12,460 bases of DNA from Candidatus Woesearchaeota archaeon (GTDB lineage Archaea; Nanobdellota; Nanobdellia; Woesearchaeales; JASKKU01), in contig DSBS01000099.1 in the NCBI GenBank assembly GCA_011045925.1, positions 1 through 12,460 of the forward strand, given 5' to 3'. Under the pieces are notes generated by a model. The model saw only the letters and a program-made list of their open reading frames with translations, had not been told where the DNA came from and ran no database searches. A program made the position numbers and the translations under genes. This document shows, piece by piece, positions 1 to 7,092 of this stretch (position 1 is its first letter; each line of letters begins with the position of its first letter).

Positions 1-22
1 AAATAAGGACGCAGAGTTGGTG

Positions 23-40
23 GGCTAGGTAGGCTAGCTA
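23..40. repeat. 9-bp imperfect tandem repeat at the 3' end of the M3 peptidase gene
   Basis: GGCTAGGTA (23-31) is followed at once by GGCTAGCTA (32-40), with one mismatch. The right-hand copy contains the reverse complement of the peptidase TAG stop codon. It is probably local slippage; no function can be inferred. The first 22 nt of the window hold no recognisable feature. Confidence 0.4.
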
Positions 41-1834
41 TTGAGAGAGCTCTTTTAGCTCCGAAAGCCAGGCTTTTATTGGCTTAAACCCTAAATCCCA
101 GAATCTTCTGTCAGAGATGTCGAAGCCTATATCCTTGAGCAGCTGGGCTGGCTTTTTTGCAGAGCCAGAGGATAGCAGCTTCTTGATCTTTTCCAGGGCT
201 GGCTTTCCACTTTTCTTGTATTCATTGAACAGCGAGAGGGAGAGCAGCTCACCAAAGCTGTATGCATAGCAGTAAAACGGGTAATGAAAGATGTGTGGGA
301 TGTAGCTCCATTCATGCCTGAACATGCCTGGTATGCTAATGCTTGAGCCAAACTGTTCTTTTAGCGAGGCAAGATAAATATCGCTGAGCTTTTTTTCAGA
401 GATGTGGCTTTTTGAGATAGCCTCATGGGCCTGGAGCTCGAACTTAACAAAGTAAATCTGCCTTAGGATTGTAGCGTACGAATCAGAAATCCTCTCAGAC
501 AGGAGCTGAATCCTTTCTTTTTTGCCTGCTTCTTTAAGTAGCCTCTCAAAGACTATTAATTCACAGAGGGTTGAAGCTGTTTCGCATAAAGGCAGGCTGG
601 CATTCATTACAGCCATTGGAAGGTGTGAGGAGAAGAGTGCATGTATTCCGTGCCCTAGCTCATGAGCCAGCGTTGAAATATCTCTTCTTTCCCCTACATG
701 GTTTAACAGGATGTATGGCTTTATATTGGGGGTTACAGATGAGCAGAAAGCCCCGCCAATCTTATTCTTTCTGGGAAATACATCAATATGCCTGGAATCA
801 ATTATCTCCTTTGCCTTAACAAAAAAATCCTCATCAAAATTCCTGAATGTTGACAGGACAAGCCTTTTTGCCTCGGGAAATGAATAAGTATTATTGGTTT
901 TTTTTCTGGCTACGCCAACAGGCGCATAAAGGTCGCTTCTGCTAAGCCTCCTCTTTCCCAAGAGCTTTGCTTTTAGCTTAAAATATTCCTGAAAAACCTT
1001 TGTGTTGCCTGTGCAAGAGCCTATTAATGAATTAACTGCTGACCCTGGAACCTGGTTTGAGAAGTTTCTTACAGTTATTGGCGAGGAGTAGCCCCTTAGT
1101 TTTGCCTCCTCAGACCAGTCTTTTACAATAGCAGAATATATTGTATATATTTTTTCTTTATTGCTTCTGAACTTCTTAAGAAGGGCAGAATATGCAGCAT
1201 GCCTTTCCTCTTGCTTGTGGCTGTACACATATTTCATCAGCTCCTGCATTGACTCTACTCTTTTGGCTTTGCCTTTTATTTTTAGCAGGAACACAAAGTC
1301 TGAGGCAATCTGGTCATAAAGCTGGCTTACCACACTGATTCCATTCTGGTCTTTCCTGTGGATTATTCTTTCCTCGTTTTCAGGAAGGGTGTAGCGCGCT
1401 GACTCCCTTGAGCGCATAAGGCTGGGCTTATGCTCGGGAAGAGAGTTAAAAAGCCTTTTTGCATTTTTTTCATCAAGAGGCTTCAGCCCTTCAACTTTCC
1501 TGCCTTTTATCCAGTGTGAAGCAAACCTTGTTTTATCAGATATCTCCAGGTCAAGCTCCTGTATAACTGATGACAGCCTCATTGCCTTCTGGGACTTAAG
1601 GTCTGCGTGGGAAAGCAGGGAAACATAAGCTGAAAGCTTTACTGACTCTTCGGAAATCCTGTCGCTCAGAAGAACGAGTTTTCTGAAATCCTGGCAGGGC
1701 ATAGAGGGCTTCAGCTTCTTTTTCATTGAAACAAAGATTTTTATCAGCTTTCTGATGCTGCTTGCAGCAGCAAAGAATTCTTTTTCATTCCGGATTATAT
1801 CTTTTAGGTTCCAGTGAATCTGCTTTTCTCTCAT
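38..1834 (-). CDS. pepF: M3 family oligoendopeptidase (PepF-type zinc metallopeptidase)
   Basis: This is a cytoplasmic zinc endopeptidase expected to cleave short peptides, for example proteasome products. The 598-residue length matches the oligoendopeptidase F family (about 600). The zinc site is visible: HELGH at residues 391-395 within LAHELGHGIHALFSS, followed by the third zinc ligand Glu418 in CETASTLCE. The N-terminal half is helix-rich and hydrophilic, as in M3 enzymes, and the C-terminal part (FHYPFYCYAYSFGELL, about 515-530) is the typical substrate-cradle region with conserved Tyr residues. There is no signal peptide. The ATG start has no Shine-Dalgarno; a TATA-like element 28 nt upstream suggests a leaderless transcript. 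It is transcribed divergently from the kinase-deaminase gene. The family assignment is secure; substrate specificity is unknown. Confidence 0.93.
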   Translation of the reverse strand: MREKQIHWNLKDIIRNEKEFFAAASSIRKLIKIFVSMKKKLKPSMPCQDFRKLVLLSDRISEESVKLSAYVSLLSHADLKSQKAMRLSSVIQELDLEISDKTRFASHWIKGRKVEGLKPLDEKNAKRLFNSLPEHKPSLMRSRESARYTLPENEERIIHRKDQNGISVVSQLYDQIASDFVFLLKIKGKAKRVESMQELMKYVYSHKQEERHAAYSALLKKFRSNKEKIYTIYSAIVKDWSEEAKLRGYSSPITVRNFSNQVPGSAVNSLIGSCTGNTKVFQEYFKLKAKLLGKRRLSRSDLYAPVGVARKKTNNTYSFPEAKRLVLSTFRNFDEDFFVKAKEIIDSRHIDVFPRKNKIGGAFCSSVTPNIKPYILLNHVGERRDISTLAHELGHGIHALFSSHLPMAVMNASLPLCETASTLCELIVFERLLKEAGKKERIQLLSERISDSYATILRQIYFVKFELQAHEAISKSHISEKKLSDIYLASLKEQFGSSISIPGMFRHEWSYIPHIFHYPFYCYAYSFGELLSLSLFNEYKKSGKPALEKIKKLLSSGSAKKPAQLLKDIGFDISDRRFWDLGFKPIKAWLSELKELSQ

Positions 1835-1876
1835 CTTTATTTTTCTTTAATTGCCATCTTTAATTTTCTTTATTTG
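1832..1876 (-). repeat. 23-nt imperfect tandem duplication over the pepF start codon
   Basis: On the plus strand CATCTTTATTTTTCTTTAAT (from 1832) is repeated 23 nt later as CATCTTTAATTTTCTTTATT (from 1855), with only A/T substitutions. Read on the coding strand, the duplication copies the start codon, so a decoy ATG sits at 1857. It opens a six-codon frame (MAIKEK) that ends just upstream of the real ATG. The more upstream copy carries the AAAATTAAAG element that I call as the promoter. Confidence 0.6.
1858..1867 (-). promoter_or_regulatory. TATA-like box for pepF
   Basis: AAAATTAAAG on the minus strand is centred about 28 nt upstream of the ATG at 1834. That fits an archaeal TATA box driving a leaderless or near-leaderless mRNA. 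The surrounding sequence is very A/T-rich, so the exact box is uncertain. Confidence 0.4.
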
Positions 1877-1948
1877 TTTTTAGGTACTTTTGCAACTTCT
1901 TTAAAAGTTTAGCCCTTTCATTTAAAAAGGTGTCTGCTGAAAAAGATA

Positions 1949-1959
1949 TTTTATAAAAG
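1949..1959 (+). promoter_or_regulatory. TATA box for the kinase-deaminase gene
   Basis: TTTTATAAAAG is a strong archaeal TATA match centred about 43 nt upstream of the ATG at 1997. Transcription would be expected to start near 1980, giving a short leader of about 15-20 nt with no obvious Shine-Dalgarno. Confidence 0.55.
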
Positions 1960-1996
1960 CGAAAAGCAAAAAAGAAGAACGAATCTTAAGCCTGAA

Positions 1997-3205
1997 ATGG
2001 ACTCTGAGAAAAACTGCAAAGAAAAGCAGAATAAAAAGGGAGAGGCTTCTAAAGAACCAGATAATGGAGCTTCGCCTGTTTCACCAAAAATCAAGATAAA
2101 TGGAAGCCAGAAGAATGCTTCCAAGCCTTTTATGAACCCATACGGAAACCTTATTGTTGGTGTCTGCAGCCTTATTGGTGCTGGAAAGACAACGGCCTGC
2201 GAGTTCTTCAGAAAAAAGGGATTCTCTTTTGTTTCATTGTCAGATATTATCAGGGATGAGCTAAGGCTGGAGGGAAGTGAGATTACAAGGGATAGGCTTA
2301 GGGAGAAGGGTAATGAGATGAGAAAGCTGTTTGGCCCTGACATACTTGCAAGAAGAGCTATAATGGGCAGTTCTGACTCTCCCAGGTCTTTCTCAGAAAG
2401 AAAGGTTGTTATTGACTCAATTAGAAATCCTTCCGAGGTGGCTTTTTTGAAAACTATACCTGGGTTTACGCTTATCTCAATTCTTTTAGACCCAAGGAAA
2501 AGGTTTGAAAGGATTATGAGCAGAAAAAGGGAAAGCGAAGGTAGCCTTTCTTATGAGGAGTTTATAGCTCAGGAGCAGAAAGAAAACTCTTCAGATGAGA
2601 CTGCCCAGCAGCTTCAGAAAGTTATTGAGATGGCTGATATATCAATTGAGAATAATTCTGGTTTTGAGGAGTTCAATAAAAACCTTGAGATTGCTTATGA
2701 AACAGCAATAGTCCGGTTCTCAAAAGCATTCAGGCTGGATTGGGATGAGTATTTTCTTAAGATGTGTGTGATTGTTGCTGAAAGGTCAACCTGCCTTAGA
2801 AGGCATGTTGGGGCGATTGCTGTCAGGAACAGGCAAATTCTTACTACTGGCTATTGCGGCGCGCCCTCAAGGGTAAGGGACTGCCTCGATTTTGGCTTCT
2901 GCTACAAAAACAGGCTGAACCTTTCTTCAGGCGGAGGGTATGAACTGTGCAAGTCTGTGCATGCAGAGCAGAATGCTATAATTCAGGCTGCTAGCCATGG
3001 TGTGTCCCTTGAGGGCGCGACACTTTACTGCACACACTGCCCCTGCACGATTTGTGGAAAAATGATTGTTAATGCAGGGATTAGGAGAGTGGTGAGCTTT
3101 GATACATCTTTCCCTGACGATAAGACTATTGGGCTTTTTAGCGAAGCGGGGGTAGCTTATGAGAAAAAGCCTGTTCCGAACCTTATTGTATCCACGCTTT
3201 TTTAG
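1997..3205 (+). CDS. P-loop nucleotide kinase-like domain fused to a dCMP/cytidine deaminase domain
   Basis: This is a 402-residue two-domain protein. Residues 1-45 are hydrophilic and low in complexity. Residues 51-235 resemble a dephospho-CoA kinase/NMP-kinase-like P-loop: SLIGAGKTT (58-66) is Walker A with Ser at its first position, and RNPSEV (143-148) is typical of this kinase group. Residues 248-395 are a ComE/dCMP-deaminase domain. HAEQNAII (322-329) supplies a zinc His and catalytic Glu324, and CPCTIC (348-353) supplies zinc Cys350 and Cys353; C266, C287, C296 and C302 may bind a second zinc. Deamination of dCMP gives dUMP for thymidylate synthesis. The architecture also resembles yeast Dcd1 and bacterial antiphage AvcD deaminases. 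An internal ATG at residue 46 is an alternative start that would remove only the low-complexity head. Confidence 0.88.
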   Translation: MDSEKNCKEKQNKKGEASKEPDNGASPVSPKIKINGSQKNASKPFMNPYGNLIVGVCSLIGAGKTTACEFFRKKGFSFVSLSDIIRDELRLEGSEITRDRLREKGNEMRKLFGPDILARRAIMGSSDSPRSFSERKVVIDSIRNPSEVAFLKTIPGFTLISILLDPRKRFERIMSRKRESEGSLSYEEFIAQEQKENSSDETAQQLQKVIEMADISIENNSGFEEFNKNLEIAYETAIVRFSKAFRLDWDEYFLKMCVIVAERSTCLRRHVGAIAVRNRQILTTGYCGAPSRVRDCLDFGFCYKNRLNLSSGGGYELCKSVHAEQNAIIQAASHGVSLEGATLYCTHCPCTICGKMIVNAGIRRVVSFDTSFPDDKTIGLFSEAGVAYEKKPVPNLIVSTLF

Positions 3206-3242
3206 GGGTTAGCGGATGTTTCTTTATCAAGTAGTCAGTTAA

Positions 3243-3252
3243 ATTTAAAATA
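3243..3252 (+). promoter_or_regulatory. TATA-like box for the membrane-protein pair
   Basis: ATTTAAAATA is centred about 30 nt upstream of the ATG at 3278, in the 72-nt gap after the kinase-deaminase gene. This suggests the two membrane proteins have their own promoter rather than depending only on read-through. Confidence 0.45.
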
Positions 3253-3277
3253 AGAAGAAGGAAATTTAGATGCAGGA

Positions 3278-3880
3278 ATGGCGCAGCATAGCTATGTGCA
3301 TGAGGATATCGCTAGAAGCACAATTTCCAGGCAGGATATAAGCGATGAGAAAAGGAGTAAGATTGAGAAGCAGATTCTTTCCCAGCTTAACAGGATTGAG
3401 CATGGCGAGAAGCTTCTGCTGAAGAAGATTAACAAAACTGTTGATAAGGGAAAGGTTGATGACCCTCGCCAGGCTTACTTCTCTATTGTGCATTTATCTT
3501 TTAATGACTTTGCCCAGGCTGTTATTGGCTGCTGTGTTTTTGGGCTTCCTGCTTTTATTAACCTTAGCTTCTGGGATTATGTTGACCTTATGGCTACAAA
3601 CTCTATCTTTTTTGTTCATATCTTTTTTTCCTTGTGTGTTATGATTGCGCTGAATTATGAGTTTAGGAATAACTTTTCTTTTGATAAGTGGTTTTCAAGG
3701 ATGCTTGCAAAACGCTTTCTTTACAATTACTTTTCTGTCATGATTATTGTGGTTATAATCCTTATATCACTTAATAAAGTAAACCTGGCAATGACAAACC
3801 TTGAGGTTTTCAGGCACTTTTTGATTGCTCAGTCAGTAGGGCTTTTTGGAGCAGTCACATTTTCATTCCTCAAAAGGTGA
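3278..3880 (+). CDS. four-helix integral membrane protein, possibly DUF2391-like
   Basis: A 200-residue protein with a charged cytoplasmic-type N-terminus (residues 1-75, likely partly helical with many Lys, Glu and Arg). Four hydrophobic segments follow at about 78-98, 106-126, 148-166 and 178-198, and the protein ends in a short basic tail (LKR). The segment around NDFAQAVIGCCVFGLPAF recalls the first helix of the DUF2391 family of archaeal and bacterial integral membrane proteins of unknown function. I hold that assignment only moderately. There are no catalytic motifs. The ATG at 3278 is the best start: a TATA-like element lies 30 nt upstream, and the ATG at 3270 is in another frame. The gene abuts a second four-helix protein on the same strand, so the two products may form a complex. 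Confidence 0.75.
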   Translation: MAQHSYVHEDIARSTISRQDISDEKRSKIEKQILSQLNRIEHGEKLLLKKINKTVDKGKVDDPRQAYFSIVHLSFNDFAQAVIGCCVFGLPAFINLSFWDYVDLMATNSIFFVHIFFSLCVMIALNYEFRNNFSFDKWFSRMLAKRFLYNYFSVMIIVVIILISLNKVNLAMTNLEVFRHFLIAQSVGLFGAVTFSFLKR

Positions 3881-3881
3881 G

Positions 3882-4526
3882 ATGCTGAAGCAAAGGAAGA
3901 ATCAAATGAAGAAGCAAAATAAGAATCGAAAGAAGAAAGAGAAAAACCAGGTTAACAAGGGGAATCTGGATGGCAGGCATATAAGCCACGATACTTTTTC
4001 AGGGGAAACCTTTGTGGATAACTTTAATATTGACTTTATCAGGTATTTTAGGGTTAAGAGCTTTATTGTGGCGTTTATATACTCTATTATTGGTGCGGTG
4101 CTCTATTTTGGGAGCGAAAGGGTTTACGGCTTTTTCTGGGGGTTGGAGTTTGGGATGATTTTTTTAGTCTTTTTTGTCTTGGCTTTGACTATTCTGTGCT
4201 TTCTTTTCACTGTGAGCTTTCTTGGGACTGGATCTGTAAGGAAGTCTCTTAGAAATGCAGGGAGAAGGGGGTTTTATAGCTCTTTCACTTTGATTCTTGC
4301 TTTTTTTATTGTTTTATTCGTTTCTGGAAACTTTTCCTGGGACCAGGAGTTTTATGTACTTGTGAGGAATTTTTTTTCAGCGATAATTGTTATGGCTTTG
4401 CTCTCGCTGCCTGTTGACTGGGCGATTACCTTTACCACTGATGTTATGTCTGAGAGAGAGTTTTCTGAGCTTGATTCTGGCGCACTAAATAAAGGGTTGA
4501 GCGGCATTGGTAATAAAAAGCTATAG
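3882..4526 (+). CDS. four-helix membrane protein with a polybasic N-terminus, function unknown
   Basis: I do not recognise a family. The 214-residue form starts with a strongly basic stretch (residues 1-27, mostly Lys, Arg, Gln and Asn), then a polar linker (28-58). Hydrophobic segments lie at about 60-77, 89-113, 131-148 and 160-182, followed by a polar tail. The four-helix layout mirrors the preceding gene, although the sequences do not obviously align. The ATG at 3882 lies 1 nt after the upstream TGA, whose bases form part of an AGGTGA. Alternatives are TTG at 3846, overlapping the upstream gene by 35 nt, and ATG at 3906. Any of these implies translational coupling. The basic N-terminus suggests a cytoplasmic location that could contact acidic lipid or nucleic acid; this is inference. 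Confidence 0.7.
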   Translation: MLKQRKNQMKKQNKNRKKKEKNQVNKGNLDGRHISHDTFSGETFVDNFNIDFIRYFRVKSFIVAFIYSIIGAVLYFGSERVYGFFWGLEFGMIFLVFFVLALTILCFLFTVSFLGTGSVRKSLRNAGRRGFYSSFTLILAFFIVLFVSGNFSWDQEFYVLVRNFFSAIIVMALLSLPVDWAITFTTDVMSEREFSELDSGALNKGLSGIGNKKL

Positions 4527-4554
4527 GCTGCTTGAAAAACCCTTAAGCTCTGAA

Positions 4555-5184
4555 TTATACTTTTTTCGTCAGGCGGTAATCTACGCTTAAGGCAAATGCT
4601 TTTGGGTACTGGCTGTTAATCTTGTTTATGCATAACTCAATTTCACTAGGGTGATCATTCATTACACGAATGCTTGCTTTCTTGCCAGGGATGAAATAGA
4701 GATTGACAATAAGGCTTTGTTTCGTTCTATAGGAATACTCAGGAGGGTTTCTGTTCTTTGATGTTAAAGCAGGCACTGTCTCAAGAAGCTCAGCTATCTT
4801 TGTTATATGGGCTGGCCAAAGCTTTTTTTCTTTTTCCTTTAGGTGTGCCTCAATATCTTCTGTTAACCAGCCATAGTCAATAGCTAAGGAAGCAAATTCG
4901 GAGATTTTGCCTTCTGGGGCTTCTTTATAGCTTGCTGAGATAACAATATTGGTTTTTTTACACTCTTTTTTAAGGAGCTTTCCAAGTATTAGCTCCAGGC
5001 AGCCTGCAGAGCCTTTAAATGATTTGCTTTTTGTTTCTGCAGGAACGATTATTATTCTTTTTTCCTCAACATTTTTTGCTGCCTTAAACCCGTGTTTTGC
5101 GTACTTTATGGGGCTTTTAAGCAGAATTGGATTTATTCCTAACAGATTAGGCATCCCATAATAAGATATTACATTTAGCTCCAT
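4555..5184 (-). CDS. hypothetical protein, third gene of the radical SAM/DUF4130 cluster
   Basis: A 209-residue protein that I do not recognise. It is soluble-looking, with no signal peptide or membrane segment. Alternating hydrophobic strands (MELNVISYYG at 1-10, RIIIVPAE at about 43-50, NIVISASY at about 78-85) with intervening helices suggest an alpha/beta fold in the N-terminal half. The C-terminal third is Lys-rich and contains the hydrophobic strand SLIVNLYFIPG. No cysteine motif, P-loop or metal site is apparent. It lies 64 nt downstream of the DUF4130 gene on the same strand and may also have its own promoter (TATA-like at 5209-5218). It converges on the membrane gene, leaving 28 nt between the stop codons. 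A role linked to its neighbours is inference from position only. Confidence 0.7.
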   Translation of the reverse strand: MELNVISYYGMPNLLGINPILLKSPIKYAKHGFKAAKNVEEKRIIIVPAETKSKSFKGSAGCLELILGKLLKKECKKTNIVISASYKEAPEGKISEFASLAIDYGWLTEDIEAHLKEKEKKLWPAHITKIAELLETVPALTSKNRNPPEYSYRTKQSLIVNLYFIPGKKASIRVMNDHPSEIELCINKINSQYPKAFALSVDYRLTKKV

Positions 5185-5208
5185 AGCAATTGGGGAGTGG
5201 CAAAAAGG

Positions 5209-5218
5209 GTATTTATTG
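5209..5218 (-). promoter_or_regulatory. TATA-like box for the hypothetical gene 5184-4555
   Basis: CAATAAATAC on the minus strand is centred about 29 nt upstream of the ATG at 5184, which has no Shine-Dalgarno. This suggests a leaderless transcript, perhaps in addition to read-through from the radical SAM/DUF4130 genes. Confidence 0.35.
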
Positions 5219-5248
5219 TTTTCTATAGATTATTTATGGATGTCTCAG

Positions 5249-5863
5249 CTAGAAGAAATCCCTTAGGTCTCTGCTTCTCTTCCAGATTCTCTGCTCTGTT
5301 GTGTTGTGCTGGAGAAACTTTTTTGGCATATTTTTCTTGAGGAGCTTTAGGTTTCTTCTCTCACGGATGTACTGTGAGCCATAATACTTTTCCCATAGCT
5401 CTTCCTCATTGCACAGGCCTTCAAGAAAGCTGTCTTTTTCACGCTGTGACTCGAGCTTTTTTAGCACCTGGCTTAGTGGTGATTTTGCTTTTTCAGCTTC
5501 TTTTCCTTTTTTCCCGATGTAGCAGGTGCCTTTCTTTTTTGACTCAATTACTACTATGAATGTGGGAAACCTTGAAGTGAATGAGCTTAGCAGGATTTGC
5601 TCTATCCTATGGGTGAAATCCAGGGATGCGTAGAGTATTCCATGCTCTGATATGCTTAGCCTGGTAAAGGCTTTCTTAAGGTGAATCTCTTTTGATACCT
5701 CTCTGTTCATCTCATAGAGCTTTCTAGCACGCTGGGTTGTAAGGCTTTCGAGCTCGCCCTGGCTGGCTTTTGAGGCTTCTCTGGCTAGAGCCTCGTTAAG
5801 CCTGCTATGGTAAAGAAGCAGCGGGTACTCTGAGAAAAGCCTGCTGTTTTTATGCCTTTGCAA
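5249..5863 (-). CDS. DUF4130 protein, partner of the radical SAM DNA modification/repair protein (TIGR03915-like)
   Basis: This 204-residue protein matches the DUF4130 (TIGR03915) pattern. Residues 45-56 read RARKLYEMNREV, a strand at 99-106 (RFPTFIVVIE) leads to the GTCYIGKKG segment, and the signature end reads LWEKYY (156-161) then IRERRNLKLLKKNMPKKF (166-183). Bacterial relatives are often fused to a family-4 uracil-DNA glycosylase domain and sit beside the radical SAM partner, as here. No glycosylase domain is present. The reading frame overlaps the radical SAM gene by 14 nt. Its first start codon is TTG at 5863, supported by AGGTGA (5870-5875) six nt upstream; the next in-frame Met is residue 52, inside the conserved region. 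The biochemical activity is unknown, and a DNA-repair role is family inference. Confidence 0.85.
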   Translation of the reverse strand: MQRHKNSRLFSEYPLLLYHSRLNEALAREASKASQGELESLTTQRARKLYEMNREVSKEIHLKKAFTRLSISEHGILYASLDFTHRIEQILLSSFTSRFPTFIVVIESKKKGTCYIGKKGKEAEKAKSPLSQVLKKLESQREKDSFLEGLCNEEELWEKYYGSQYIRERRNLKLLKKNMPKKFLQHNTTEQRIWKRSRDLRDFF

Positions 5864-6983
5864 AGTCTATCACCTTTCTTTGTATATGGCAGCCTATCAT
5901 GAGAAACGGGGCTGCCCTTTTCATTACAACGCCTATTGACTCCAGCTGGCTTGGCCTGGCTATCCTGAGCTTTTTCTTTCTCAGGCTCATAATCCTGAAT
6001 GCGCTTCTTGGGCCTATTCCTGGAACACGAATTAGCTCATCATAGCCTGCCTGATTTATGTCAATAGGACCTGAGAAATGCTGTTTTGCAAGGCTTATTT
6101 TTGGGTCTCCTTTAGGAAGATTGTCCTTTTCATTAAGAATGGCTTTGAACTCTTTTAGCTTTATGCCGTATTTTCTCATCATGAAGTCAACATTATAGAG
6201 CCTGTGCTCTCTTTCTAAAGGAGTTTTATCCCTGAAATGCAGGGGTGTTTTCGGGACAGGGGTGAATGCGCTGTAGTATGCGCGCTTTAGCCTCATGTTA
6301 TGGTATTCCCAATCTGCCATTTTCAGCACTTCTAGGTCTGTTTCATCTGATGCGCCTACAACCATCTGGGTTGTCTGGCCTGACTGAACTTTCATGTTTT
6401 TTATCCAGGCCTGCCTTCTCAGGATGTCTATCTTGTAGTCTTTTACCGAGCTCAGCTCTGAGAGGCGGGACTTGCTTGGGGCTTCTATGTTTATGGACAG
6501 CCTGTCTGCAAGCTCGCTTGCCTGCCTTATCAGCTCCCTGCTTGTGCCTGGAAGAACCTTAAAGTGGATGTAGCCCTGGAACTTGTACTTATTTCTCAGA
6601 AGCTTTACAGCCTCTATCATCTTTTCTGTTGTCTTGTCCGGCTCTCCAAGAATCCCTGAAGAGAGAAAAAGCCCTTCGACATAGTTTCTTATATAAAGGC
6701 TCATAAATGCCTTTGCGAGCTCTTCTGGCTCTAGCATGGCTTTTGGGCCCGAGCAGCTTATGGAGTTCTGGCAGTATTTGCAGTCAAATGAGCAGCTGTT
6801 GGTCATTAGCACCTTAAAAAGCGAGATGCACCTGCCGTCTTCTGTGAAAGAGTGGCAGATGCCGCATGAGGAAGGGTTTCCTATCCTGTCCTGGGTTTTC
6901 ACTTTCCTGAGTGAGTTGGAGCTTGCGCACACATCCCATTTGCCTGCCTCTCCGAGGATGCTGACTTTCTGGGTTATGTTCAT
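5850..6983 (-). CDS. putative DNA modification/repair radical SAM protein (TIGR03916-like) with C-terminal HhH
   Basis: A 377-residue radical SAM enzyme. The [4Fe-4S]/SAM motif CSFDCKYC (Cys64, Cys68, Cys71) is intact and followed by QNS. The N-terminus has further cysteines (C19, then C40, C43 and C52 in CGICHSFTEDGRC), as expected of this family, which could hold an auxiliary metal. Residues 307-333 (PIDINQAGYDELIRVPGIGP) form a helix-hairpin-helix, a sequence-nonspecific DNA-binding element. The overlapping DUF4130 gene completes the conserved pair; family databases name this protein as linked to uracil-DNA glycosylase. A radical reaction on DNA or a nucleotide is therefore likely, but the substrate is unproven. 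The ATG at 6983 lies about 25 nt from a TATA-like box, fitting a leaderless mRNA. Start and family are well supported. Confidence 0.9.
   Translation of the reverse strand: MNITQKVSILGEAGKWDVCASSNSLRKVKTQDRIGNPSSCGICHSFTEDGRCISLFKVLMTNSCSFDCKYCQNSISCSGPKAMLEPEELAKAFMSLYIRNYVEGLFLSSGILGEPDKTTEKMIEAVKLLRNKYKFQGYIHFKVLPGTSRELIRQASELADRLSINIEAPSKSRLSELSSVKDYKIDILRRQAWIKNMKVQSGQTTQMVVGASDETDLEVLKMADWEYHNMRLKRAYYSAFTPVPKTPLHFRDKTPLEREHRLYNVDFMMRKYGIKLKEFKAILNEKDNLPKGDPKISLAKQHFSGPIDINQAGYDELIRVPGIGPRSAFRIMSLRKKKLRIARPSQLESIGVVMKRAAPFLMIGCHIQRKVIDFAKA
5870..5875 (-). promoter_or_regulatory. Shine-Dalgarno that selects the TTG start of the DUF4130 gene
   Basis: AGGTGA on the minus strand lies 6 nt before TTG 5863, inside the last codons of the radical SAM gene. 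This spacing is ideal and argues that the unusual TTG is used, coupling translation of the pair. Confidence 0.6.
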
Positions 6984-7003
6984 GCAATAGCAGCAGCCAT
7001 TAG

Positions 7004-7013
7004 AATTTAAAAA
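7004..7013 (-). promoter_or_regulatory. TATA-like box for the radical SAM/DUF4130 operon
   Basis: TTTTTAAATT on the minus strand is centred about 25 nt upstream of the ATG at 6983. There is no Shine-Dalgarno between box and ATG, as expected for leaderless initiation. Confidence 0.5.
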
Positions 7014-7052
7014 GCTCTCCTGGGAAGATGTCCAGTGGTCATTTAGGAAAGG

Positions 7053-7071
7053 CTTTTAAAAGATTAAATAT
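7053..7071 (+). promoter_or_regulatory. promoter region of the OB-fold lipoprotein gene
   Basis: Two TATA candidates overlap here: CTTTTAAAAG (7053-7062), 35 nt from the ATG, and ATTAAATAT (7063-7071), about 26 nt from it. A Shine-Dalgarno AGGTGA follows at 7083-7088, 4 nt before ATG 7093, which favours the upstream box and a short leader. Confidence 0.45.
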
Positions 7072-7092
7072 GGAGTAGCTATAGGTGAACGA

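Noticed and set aside
1951..2343. A 130-residue Ser/Phe-rich open frame on the minus strand
   Set aside because: It is the antisense shadow of the N-terminal part of the kinase-deaminase gene; the composition is typical of a reverse-strand artefact.
6266..6562. A 98-residue Cys/Leu-rich open frame on the plus strand
   Set aside because: It lies wholly antisense to the well-supported radical SAM gene and has no promoter or ribosome site.
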